From positions 2,232,001 through 2,296,000 of the forward strand of contig CM082589.2 of the NCBI GenBank assembly GCA_040954595.2: a DNA stretch of 64,000 nucleotides. Reading direction: 5' to 3'. The DNA comes from Balanoglossus misakiensis. Its lineage: Eukaryota; Hemichordata. The notes beneath the pieces are model-generated. The model worked only from the letters and a program-made list of their open reading frames with translations, made no database searches and was not told the DNA's origin. Below, piece by piece: positions 24,689 to 35,662 of this stretch (position 1 is the stretch's first letter; the number at the start of each line of letters is the position of its first letter). The translations under genes were made by a program, and so were the position numbers.

Positions 24689-24760
24689 GCCAATCAGACT
24701 TCGTAATTGATTAATCACATTAGGAACGCTGACGTGACGGAGTCGCTTCTGATTGGCTGA
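24689..24760. promoter_or_regulatory. Proximal promoter cluster: two CCAAT boxes, CRE-like and homeodomain dimer sites
   Basis: GCCAATCAG (24689-24697, plus) and its inverted counterpart CTGATTGGCTGA (about 24749-24760) flank TAATTGATTA (24704-24713) and TGACGTGA (24730-24737). TAATTGATTA is a P2-type palindromic site for paired-class homeodomain dimers, and TGACGTGA is a CRE-like site. The cluster lies 230-300 bp upstream of the bHLH ATG, a normal place for NF-Y and CREB/ATF input. Function is inferred from motifs. Confidence 0.5.
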
Positions 24761-25096
24761 TCCCGGTGCTTTGGCTACTTTAGCGCTCATGGTTTGTTTT
24801 AATGTCACCGGTGGAAGCTGGCGGCTGAACACGCCGATAGAAAGACAGTAAACTAGTAGCTGCAACGCCATCACTGTTATGCCAACGTGTCGGAGACCAG
24901 AATGCCAGCGACGTCCCGTTAATCGATCGCCCTGGTAACATTAGGGATGGACGTGACTTTCTGTTTTTTTTCTGATATCGCTACTTTTGTTTGGTTTTCT
25001 CTCCTAAACCCCGCATCAATTAGATCTAACTTTCTTTAATAAGAATGGGGTTCTCGTAAAGTTAAAGAAATATTGCTTTATCAGGGTTTTATATGC

Positions 25097-25108
25097 GGGG
25101 GGGGGGGG
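25097..25108 (+). repeat. G12 homopolymer
   Basis: Twelve consecutive G occur in the bHLH upstream region. A G10 run also lies at 28461-28470. Either could be a length-variable tract or an assembly-sensitive site. Confidence 0.95.
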
Positions 25109-25608
25109 CAAGCCATTTTCCGACCCACATACATGTACGACATATACAATGAAGACATAGGTATAATTTGTCAAACTACGGTGCAAACGTGTGAGACTAT
25201 ATATCGCTCAGAGACAAGGATGGTGTTGATCTTCGTTTCTCACTTTCATTTGTCTCCGTTTGAAACTCGGCTTGTGATTAGACGGAGCAGTGGCGCTAGT
25301 CCGGCGAGAAATTCGACGGCAATTCGGTGAAAAAAAATCGACCAGCGGCGAGAATTGTGATTGGCACGCGCGCGCCCGTGTTCACGACAATCGGCTATTT
25401 TGTCTGGAAATCATTGGAAATATAATCTCGACTAAGAGGATTCTAATCTAGTTAATTCTATTAGAATTTCAGAGCCGAATATCAACATCTCTTTATGCGT
25501 GTTCAATTGCTTGCGTGAGCGTGTAGTAATTGAGTGCAGAGTCTGAAATGTGGGAGACCAGTTCGCTTATTGAGGGGAGACGTTTCGCGATTCACTAGCT
25601 ATTAGCAT

Positions 25609-26262
25609 ATGCCTCCCATATGTCCACCGGTAGTGCAACAAACACCGTCACACGTTCTCAACGGCTCTCTCTTCCTTGGCAATTCGTACACCTCCCTGTG
25701 TCTTCATCTTTTGCGGATTGATTTTTATCGCTTTCAGGGTGCAGTTGTCGACAGAATTTCCAGTGGCGATAAAAGTAGGGTGTCTGCGGACGCCATCTGC
25801 AGTTGGGCGGTATTTAAGTTCCTCGCCTGGTCCTTGGAGACCACGGCTAAAACCATCTCCATCGTGCACTCAGCCTCCACTGCAATCTGTCTTCCAGTTT
25901 TCCACTTTTTCGGTGCAGTTCGTCCTCCGGAACGGAATTATCGCCTTCGGAAGCGCGTCCTCTGTCACCCGGCGAGTACGATCTCCGCCGGCGGCGAAAA
26001 ACGAGCGGCGTTCCGGGCGACGGAAAAAAAACTTACCACCTCCGGCAAGTTTTCCAACAATCAAAAGAGACGCAGCATTTCGCGTCGGGTCGGCCAGTGC
26101 TCAGCGCGCGGCTCTGCAAACACAGCATCACTCACTTTTGAAGCACTCCAAACTAACGAGGGTAAATGTTTACCCTCTACACATGGTGAACAGTCAGCAG
26201 TGTTGGCTATGCACTCGTTTGTACAATTAGGGTCCTATTTGGCGGATGAGGCTCGTGAGTAG
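25609..26262 (+). other. GC/CpG-rich, stop-poor island upstream of the bHLH gene
   Basis: Two overlapping plus-strand frames stay open for 217 and 184 codons, and two minus-strand frames are also open for 60-70 codons. Simultaneous openness in several frames points to base composition (CpG-rich, few TA dinucleotides) rather than one protein. None of the translations has a motif I recognise. An acceptor-like pyrimidine tract ending TTTCAG lies near 25738. It could be a CpG-island enhancer/promoter or an exon of a divergent non-coding RNA. Confidence 0.3.
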
Positions 26263-26710
26263 TGGCTGTGATATGCTGGATAAACATGCCCGAAATTAAT
26301 GCATATACGAGACGCGCTCTCCTCCGCCAATTAAGCACATATTCATGTCATGTCCATTTCTCTTGAAATGTACACATTTTATAGGGAGTCCAACTCGCGG
26401 CAGAGGGATTCTAAACTGTCCAGTTTTTAATTGATCGTTTCGAATTGGTGGAGATCTAGATTAAAATTGACGTGTAGAACCATTATGAACTTATACCTGT
26501 ACATAACGCAAGTGAAGTTCCCCGGATGTTACTATCGAATCGAGGGGTATGGCTTCCATGTCGATTTGCATTTTAAATTCTGATTGGCGAAACAAATTTT
26601 ACCGGAGAGAACTTGTGAAAACGACCCGTTGATCATAAAAAAACGCAGTTGTTACCCAAAAAGACAGTCATTCACATTAATCGACCCCAATACATCCACA
26701 TAACACAATA

Positions 26711-26769
26711 TGCCTGCCTGCCTGCCTGCCTGCCTGTCTGTCTCTCTGTCTGCCTGCCTGCCCGCCTGT
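26711..26769 (+). repeat. CTGC/CTGT simple repeat
   Basis: This is another small member of the CTGC/CTGT family, with a few TCTC units and one CCGC variant. Confidence 0.93.
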
Positions 26770-26856
26770 TCAAACTATCTACCTGTGAGTTTTCGAATTC
26801 AGGAAAATTGAGAGACCGCCAGAAAAGTATTTCTTAATGAGGGATGCAACCGGAAG

Positions 26857-26899
26857 TCATCATCATCATCATCACCACCATCATCATCAATGATCATCA
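26857..26899 (+). repeat. Interrupted (CAT)n tract
   Basis: CAT and CAC trinucleotides with an interruption near TGATCATC. The unit is the complement of the (GAT)n array at 52.9 kb. Confidence 0.9.
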
Positions 26900-29800
26900 A
26901 CACAAGTAGCAATTCAGGACAAAATGTAAACTCTAATGAATTAATTATGTTAATGACAAACAGGTTGACTGAGGTCAAAGTTTATTTTGATTGGCAATTT
27001 GAATGAAGTAATCCTCAATCTAACCCAGAATTATCTCTCTGCACGGGAAGACAATACGCCAGTTATATCATAATACACGTATTGCTGGAGTTCTGTTTTT
27101 TATTGAAATAAAATTGGCAATTGTCAGGGGAGGCAAGGAAATCTGAACAATGACAATCATAAGGGTATTGTCAATTTCAGTGCCGTTTCTTTCTCGCTAT
27201 TTCAATTGCAGAAGTCGCGTGCCCGCGTGCGTTTCATTCACTCGAGTCACGTGCCCAACCTGTACGAAGGGACGGCTGTAGCATATGGGACCCGCTGTAC
27301 TAGTCCTCGCTACACGTGTTACAGATTTCCCCTTAAAATAAACGGACTTCTACAATTCAATTGCCGCCCACCTCCTTTGACGGGGCTTTGTGTGGCAACA
27401 GTGGCCAGCGGAGTCGATCTCGAGAGCCCGCCATTAAAAAGCGGCCACCACTTCGGCACAATTTATTGCCGGGGTAATTCACACGTATACCCGAACTTCG
27501 GCAAACTTCTTCAAATTTGAACAGCCCTTCCATCCCACCTCTCTGAAAGGATCCGTTTGCTCGTGCTCGTAAACTGAAGTGGGTTGTTGCCTCCAATGAC
27601 GTGTAATTGAATTTAGGATGAGGGGAAATAAAGTTATAACTACCGGTGAACGAGCCGGGTATTTGGGAACGCGTGGTGAGCGCGCGGAAACCATGATAGT
27701 CCATCAAGAAACGCAAAGGATTCTGGGGCGAAGGGTGGCGTCATAATGTGAAAAATCTCGGTGAAAAAATGATCGTAGTGTGTGTTTTTTCCCCTCTTTG
27801 GTCTGTGCCATTAGGATGTCGCAGCTGAGAGTTTAACAGCGAGATGGGCAACTAGTCAGAAATACATTAAGTTAAAAAGATTGATCGTGAATCAAGAGAT
27901 CTGGGTCGAAACAGGAGACATGATAGCTTTAACAGAAACAAAGACAGCGGAACTATAACTGAGCGATTGCGCTGAATGAAGTATAAACCCGGCGTCAATT
28001 TTATCCTTTCATGTTGGCCTGGTCTTTATTTTTTGTTTCACTGCACGGGAAAATAACGAATAATCGGCGGGGCCGCGTCTAATTATCGACATGAGTTTAG
28101 TCAACCGTCACGTTGTGTCGACTATTAATATGTAACTTTGCGAAATTGCAGTATATTTTAAGAATGAGCCACAATTCAGTTTTTAACACACCCCACTGCA
28201 CACACACGGAAGTTTTTAACTATTAAAAACGCGAACTGGTGTTTCGTTACATGCATCTTGCGGTTTTATTTTTCACAGCGCGTGCCCGCAGGTTTCTGTA
28301 ACGCTTGGTCAGAGAGTTGTTTGAAAAAAAAATAACCACGGAAGACATGTGATAAAAGTGTACACATGAGTTTTGCGACACGGAAGACAGGCTACGATTT
28401 TGTGAGCTGTTGACAGATTATTAGGGAACTCACAGGCGGAAACAATATAGCACTGGTGAAGGGGGGGGGGTGAGGCCAACATCCCATATGTCGATTTCGT
28501 GGTGCAACCAGGAGCCGAACAGTTTCAACGGATAATCAGAGGGTGTTTGTGGTGGTTTAGTGCGTGTATACGCGTCTTTACTCGTCACGTCGCCGGAACA
28601 GCTGTCCCGAAACTTTGCCATCCTTCTTCTTTTTAGAGAAAAATAGACCCCTATTTGAAAGAAAAGGGCGAACAAACGTGGAAGTTTTCCGAAAGTAACA
28701 CTGCGTCGAGGAACAATTGTTTGGAGAATTTACATGAGAAAAGACGCGGAAAAACAAGACCGCTTCCCTGCAACATATGGCCGGCCTAAACGACATTGAA
28801 AGACGAAATTAAGTTGAATTTATTAGCATATCAGGCGAAAAGATCAATGGATAAAGAATGAGTGCGTCAAGGCCGGGCTGATCGGAGACTTGTTTTAAAA
28901 AAATCATTCTGACGACACAATCCTCCCAGAAAGACAATCTGTATTCGTTCTCCGCATAATGACATTGTTTTCGCGTAATGTTTCAAAAAGTCCAAACTTT
29001 TTCTTGTTCGGGTTAGCGTCACAGGAGTTTGATATACATGTATACCACAAATTAAATTCACACATGGGTCGCATTGTACAAAAATAGCACACAGTTTGTT
29101 AATTACCCAAATTGGTTTATATGGGCCGGTCGATTTCGAAATGTTAATGCGGTCCCTGACGACAACGCCTTACTGTCAGTCGCGAAAGGCAAATTTTACC
29201 AAATGTGTACAATCGCTGGATATTGGACAGTGCCCGCAACACATTATTCAAAAGTTCTCGTATGAAGTTCAAAGATCATCATTAATAACCAATCTGTCCG
29301 TCAGTTGAAGTCGGAGTACATATACATATATTTCTGCACACGTGGGATATATATCCAATCTCTCCCAAATTATTTAACATTTGATGCACAACTATACATG
29401 TACGAATAAATTTATGAATGAACTTTCTAGCTTGGGGCGCCATTATTACACATATGAGTTATATATAAATCAAACTGAGCTTGTTGCGCTCGTATTGAAG
29501 TAAACAGAATACGCCACCAGTCCGGGAGTTCAATTTAGATCGAGTCGGAAAACGTGCCTGTTTTGAACGCCCCGGGGCTGACTCGTGCGGTGCGTGTTCA
29601 AAAGCCACGATCCAAGCTCAAATGACGGTGCACCTCAGAACGTGTGCATGGTACATCGATGCAGGTACATTGAAGGTTGCCGTTGTAACATGCACTTTCA
29701 TGAGATATATCTACAACGTACTTGCTACAACTACGTGCATGTTCACAAGAATAGACATGATAAAGCCGATCTACTCTAATAAATCATGAATGTATAGTAA

Positions 29801-32800
29801 TGTATGATTGGTTTTTTGTCAAAATGGCTGTCATAAATTCACAACAATGTTGTGTTTCTTCTTCCAAGAATAACACAAGGGAATTACAGAGCCCTTGCAT
29901 GTTATCTCCGGAAAAACGGGACGACATTACCTTTCACTAATCGCATTAAATATTCATGCTATACGTTCCCATGATCCGGGGATCGACTGCACAGTAGCCA
30001 AACACGATTTGTTTGGATCCAGATACGTGTTAATGGTTTTCAGGGGACTAATATTTGGCAGTCACAAACTATTTTACAAACATGGTTCGTGAACTAAATT
30101 ACGAGAGAATCGAACGCTTAAACAGTCCTGAGAAATAACACATTCGAACCTATAAAGGCGTCTTCTCGTTCCGAGAAGAGTGACTACAAATCATTTAACA
30201 AACAGCGCAAATTATGACAAGAGAAACCCGGTCTGGCCGTGTCTATCTCCTCTCATTGACGCATTTTTATCCATTATTCCGATTACTGGCTCCCTAAATT
30301 GCTCGCGGAGACAACCCGAAGAAGCACATCATTCTTATTACCCAAAGTGGAGTTAAAAATTGATCGTTCCATTATCACGTGCTTTTTTGTAAAGATTGAA
30401 ACTTCAAATGGTGGAGCGCATGATGAGAACGAATGCTTCGTTGAAATTAAGAATTACGATTGAAGTAACTAGGCTGTCAGCGATGGCCGTTAATAATTCA
30501 CAATAATCGCCAGCCTGGTGTGCCTTACCATGATTACAGCGACACATTATCATCTTTAATAATTGATGGGCTGATTCGAGTTGTTGTTATCAATTCCCTG
30601 TCATTATCCCCAGTTTTCTTGCGTATTTTTCTCGAAAGACAAGGTAAATTAAGGCTTTCTCCTGGGGAACAAGCTCCCGGCGTCTGGGCGGTGTTTTTAA
30701 CTTGATGACAACCGGAAGTTTTGGAGAAAGAGGTATTTTGCCCCCGAGGGGAGGAGACAGTTTGGTCTCAGAAACGGCATCTTTGGATAATGTTTTCTTG
30801 GAATGTAGTTTCACAATGGGGTTACGTCCCTAAGAGGTATGTTTCAGGTAGCTATCAGACAAATGTATGGAGAAACGGGTGTCCATATTCCTGCGGCTGC
30901 CAAGTTTTACTCTCATACAGATGACTGACCTTTTAACAATCAGTTTTTAAAATTATTTCGGTGCATTGTTCGAAAACCTCTACGACTTAATTTTACCGAG
31001 TTCTGTGTCTATGTGTAAATTATCAGAACGACACATTTAAGGGGTTGGGTGTCTTTGCCATTTGATAATTATATATTACCCTATCCTAATGGGAGAAAAG
31101 TTTGACTGTTTGCAACGACATTACAGGCACTTCTAATTGTAACGAAAGAACACATTCAAATTAAATTACACTGCATTAAGTTGATTCTTTCGGTGCATTA
31201 GAAGTTACGGAAGGCTGTATATACGTGCACTGCACAAATCACTACCAGATGCCATTATAACATATCGATCGCCGGGTTACATACACTCAGTTTTTATATA
31301 TTTTAACCAACCATGCGTTTGTGTACATCGGGTATTCTATAACCCCAGACTCTAGTCCCCGCCTTGTTTATAGAATTGAACGAACTCAGGAAACTGGTCG
31401 ATTTTCCTGAAAATTACATGGATTTGCTGAAGGCGACATATGTTAGCGGGTCGCTCACCAGATCCCCGGTAATCCCGTGGAAAATCTGGCGGGATTTCCT
31501 CGCTGGGACGCTGTCGATGATGGCAAGGAAGAAAAATGTCTCTTCACTACGCTTGGATCAGTTTTCACTCTGTTTTGATGAAATTTATTAAAGGAAATAC
31601 ATGCAAATAAAGCCAGCCAATTCTCGGAGGAGTCATGTTATTTTAGTCACCGACATAAGATGGCCACACCGACTTTACCATGCGTATAACATTTTCGTGA
31701 GACAAAATTTTGTGAAAGACCACGCAGACATTTCGTCAAAACCGATCCTTAATTCACGCTGATTATAGTTTTCTAAATTTAAGGGGCAACTGAGAGCAGA
31801 ACAACACAAATTGCATAAAAATAAAATTGAAATAAACGATTCCAATTGCCAGATATTGTATTGATTACAAATATGTCGTTAACTTGCCTGTTCTCTAGAA
31901 TGATTATGAAAATATTATCAAAGAGAGTGGGTCATCATTATTTAGGAAACATCGACCATGTCAAAATGAAGTAAAATTGCCAGGTTTAGGTATTAATACT
32001 GATCGCAAAGGCTAGACAAGTTCAGAATATAGTGCACTTAAATGGCGGAAACCAAAAAGAGCGGATGCTTCGGACCGTTATACATTAGCCGACAAACCTG
32101 ATCTGTTCGCCTGACTGGAGATATGAAAGAGGCAACGCAAAAAAAGATCTCAGCTAATTTTGCACAACAAATGTGCACACGGCATGGCCTGGATGACGGA
32201 TTTCGTTTTTGTCAGAGAAAAGTACTTTTCTGGTGGCTTTCAATTAGGAAATCCCAGAGGGACCGAGATTGTAGGGTGTATACAATACCGTCCCTTAATT
32301 GTCAATATCAGAAATTTGACATCGACCAACTAGACATAAAAGTGTATTTTGAAACAAACATAAAAAGGGTGAAACGCCACGCCTGGATGGAGTTGCCTAA
32401 TTGAAGAAATGTCTGAAGTTTGAAAGGAGGAAATCTTAAGAGCGTGAAAAATGGGACGGCGGAGGGGAAAAGGCACCACTGTTGAGGATGATATTGGCTT
32501 CTGATTGTTCAAGTTGAGGTTTCAGCGATATTGGGCTCTCTTTCAGGGCACGCTCGCAATCATGATTTTTATTCTGTCGACGCGTTCTCCTCTTTCATTT
32601 CACTTTCTTTCTTTCCAGAATGATGGACAAACACGGAGATGAGACCTCGAACCATTGGCCTCAGTGATCTCCCGGAGAAATAACACACATATGCTAAATT
32701 ATGAGCAGAAACCAATTTCCTCAGCAAAGTTCTGTTTTCTAAACTTTATCCACTAGATTTTCTAAATGTGAAATGTTGGTAACATTGGCCTCGATAGAAA

Positions 32801-33673
32801 CATCAACATCATTTACTTGGTGAGTCTACAAGTCAGCAACCTCCTCCTCCTCATAACCACCCCCGGACTCCACACAAGTCAGCTTTAGCGTTCAATGTCG
32901 CCGAGGTCAACTGATGTACCGTGTTCACAGTGCACTTATATTAGATATAATAAAGTCCTACTTCACATCCACTGGGAAAGCACACTTCAAAATGCACAGT
33001 CCATTTGTAAGCGTGTGTTGAGATATAAGATCGTATCTCTCAAAGCGCTGAAATCAGATTACATCTGCGCACAGTTCAATAAATATCAATTTTTCAAAGA
33101 CGGTGCGATAATTTCTGTTAGAAGCGCCTTTGAACTTAACCTCACAAATCAAAGCCCTCGTTCGTTTTTACCCGTAATTTTGAGTTGCTGTAACGGTAGC
33201 GGAGTTTTGGACGCCGAGTCTTTAGAATGAACCTTGAAATGTTCATGTCTGAGCCTTTTTGCGGCTCTGCATCTCCGTCATTCTATCTCGCTGTCTCGTC
33301 AGTGCCTATAATTTCCCTAGTTGCTGCCTTAGAATTGTTCTTCCTTGCGCCGTTATTTCCCCTGTCTCTTAGATAATGTGCTCGCTCAAACCGCACGCGC
33401 AAAAGTTATCCATCTTTTTTCTCGATAGCGAACCATTGAGGACAAATTAGACTCTGTACAAAGTACTTGTTTAGGTTCACAGAAATGTCAATTGAATGCT
33501 TCGATATAATCATTTATGGTGCATTCAAAACAGTTTTGTGACGAATGAAAATACGTCATGCCTATATTCGGGGCGTCATTGGTCTTACTGTAACAGCCAA
33601 TGGGTCCGTTCCGTTAAAACATAAAACTTCTCACTTTGATATAAATATGGGATATAAGACTTCTTACCTTTGA
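26900..33673. other. Gene-free stretch between the bHLH gene and the 34-kb exon candidate
   Basis: Moderate ORFs occur on both strands at 27.2-27.7 kb (104 codons plus, 119 codons minus), but they overlap and match nothing known. An ORF at 31364-31591 is likewise unrecognised. No repeat other than the G10 run stands out. The position between a developmental transcription factor and mir-124 makes conserved enhancers likely, but conservation cannot be seen here. Confidence 0.45.
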
Positions 33674-33815
33674 TTATACAAATCGTGAGTCTGTAGGACT
33701 AAGCAGGATGTTTCGCAGCCGTTCCAAAGATTGGTTGGTAGCCCAGACGATTATCTTGTTCCGAAGATTCGAGTCGGCGCTCAGGTGTACCATAGCCATT
33801 AAAGTGGACATTTTA
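33674..33815 (-). CDS. Weak terminal-exon candidate
   Basis: The translation from about NKMSTLMAMVHLSADSNLRN to RNILLSPTDSRFV and a TAA shows coding-like codons (many purine-N-pyrimidine). Possible acceptors are TTCTTAG or TATTTAAAG just upstream. A good GTAAGA donor lies just past the stop, which is odd for a last exon. Its phase does not join directly to the 34407-34696 exon, so an intermediate exon or a different gene would be needed. Not recognised. Confidence 0.15.
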
Positions 33816-34406
33816 TTGGCGACCGCTAAGAACCGCACTTTAAATATAGAAAATGAAATTGCATAAATTTGTTGCGGAAGATCAACACAGAAGTCACATC
33901 CTTCATAAAAAATGCCGCTCACAGTTATATAATGTAATTGCTTTACTTTTTTACGATTCGACGTCTATTTCGGATATGTGTTCTAAATTTCGACCGTAAA
34001 CATAGTGGTAAAATTGCATCGTCGGAGAGAGATCTTTTATTGTCAGTAAATTGAGTTCAATCTAAACTTGGCTTTATCGACGTTTGAAAACTTCCTTTTT
34101 ACCACGGAATGGGGTCGTTGACATTTTTGTTAAATACAGCTGACTGGAGACGAAAGAGGAAGTTCAGCTAAGATTGACTTCTCAAATGCTGTCTTGGAAT
34201 GTTTCTTGGAATGCTGCATTGTGAATTATACCACTCGTGGTAATGTGACCAATCGTTCTTACAGCTAAACTACTGTACATGTATACATTTACTATGATAA
34301 CACCAATTGTCCCTATGCAAATAAGCAAGCCACAGAGACAGACCTCCTTTATCAAATATTGCAAAGATTCGTGCTGGGAAAATGTGAAAACATTACTGAA
34401 ACTTAC

Positions 34407-34696
34407 CTTGCCAGAATGGCGTGTATGATATTCCAGCTCTCGTCACCAAGCGTCCCACACTGACATGTCCCACGTGGTAGACCTGCGTGTAATTTGTGGT
34501 ACGCGAGATCTCTCTGTTTTTCATTCAATTGTGCACTGTCCACAGGAGCCTGAAATATTGCACCTGCCTGTTTTGCCGTTAGTTTAGACTCGTCTCTGTC
34601 ACCCAGTGGTATGCGGGTTGTCAAGCTGACAGCAAAACCGTTCAACTTCGCTTGGAAATATACGTCCATGGCGGAGATATCCGCGTGTGCGTCCAT
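34407..34696 (-). CDS. Candidate first coding exon of an unrecognised gene
   Basis: The frame opens with ATG (34696) in a good context (CCACCAGTATGG) and runs 96 codons. It ends at a perfect minus-strand donor AG/GTAAGT (junction 34407/34406) in phase 2. The peptide begins MDAHADISAMDVYFQAKLNG, includes LTAKQAGAIFQAPVDSAQLN and ends CQCGTLGDESWNIIHAILA. Codon pattern is clearly purine-N-pyrimidine, unlike most neighbouring ORFs. There is no signal peptide or membrane segment, and I do not recognise the family. Upstream, an NRF1-like TGCATGCGCATG lies near 34725-34740 and a CpG-rich block at 35.5 kb, both compatible with a promoter. I could not find a phase-compatible next exon by eye. It could also be a relic. 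Confidence 0.4.
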
Positions 34697-35533
34697 ACTG
34701 GTGGCGTGACCAAAAACACGGTGACATGCGCATGCATCGTATGCAACGTGGCAAATCGATGTGCACCTGGATCAGAGCAGTCAGTCTATTAGCCAATCAG
34801 ATAGCTGTATTATACCATGCTAATGTGTCAGAATTTTCATCCTTGATGACACCATTGTACAAAGGTGTGGTGTAAATTAATCGGTCTGATAGCTCAACAC
34901 AACTATACCATGATAATTTTTGTCAAATTTATACATTTTTGCGGTATAAGTAGATAATTGTACTGGTTCTTGTGTGTTATAACTTTAAAGGGCAAGTATA
35001 CCCGGCTACATGTGCGCGGGCGCGAGAGTATCCTTAGCATCTATTGGAAAGATGACCGCAACTAGCGCCCTCAACAGTCTTTTATTTGAAGTTGCACGTA
35101 ACACAACTTATCGTACTCTATTAATAGTATTTCGGCTCAATCCAATTTGGACATCAAATAAGTATCCACGGATATTTGACCATAAACCATTGTCAATTTC
35201 ATTGATGGCGTGATCCGACAGTAGCCAATTTTCCTTCGATAAATAAAACGAGTTAAATAAATTCTTAAGATGTGGTCTGTTTCTATGTCATTCTCAATTC
35301 CAGTAACTTGATTTTCATCCTAGCCGGACAAGGTAACAGAGTGCTACAGCCATCTAGATAGGTCATTAAGGCCACGATCGCTTGATAAGTCGTTTTCCAG
35401 GCAGAGTTAGCATTCAGACGGGCGTTTCGGGGAGTTACATTAACGATCCCTCGAAATAGAGTGTTCTGAGAAACCCTGAAGAGAGATAACCTTTCGCGAA
35501 TTTAAAGATTATCGAGTTAACTCCCAAGTGTGG

Positions 35534-35662
35534 GCGAATGGCGAGGAATCGAGATAGCGCCGGCCGCATACACCTCGCCCCCGTCACGTTTGCATGATGC
35601 GCAACCCTCGCGCGGTCGAGTCGCGGATCGCTGACGTTAAATAACGCTAAACGTTGTCCCGC
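35534..35662. promoter_or_regulatory. CpG-dense block, candidate promoter or enhancer
   Basis: About twenty CpG dinucleotides fall within some 130 bp (including CTCGCGCGGTCGAGTCGCGG), in a region that is otherwise CpG-poor. Adjacent sequence holds GATAAAG and CAGCTG E-box sites (about 35710-35725). It lies about 850 bp upstream of the minus-strand exon candidate, so it could be its promoter. Confidence 0.3.

Noticed and set aside
27206-27716. Overlapping ORFs on both strands (104 and 119 codons)
   Set aside because: Mutually overlapping and motif-free; more likely chance or a non-coding element.
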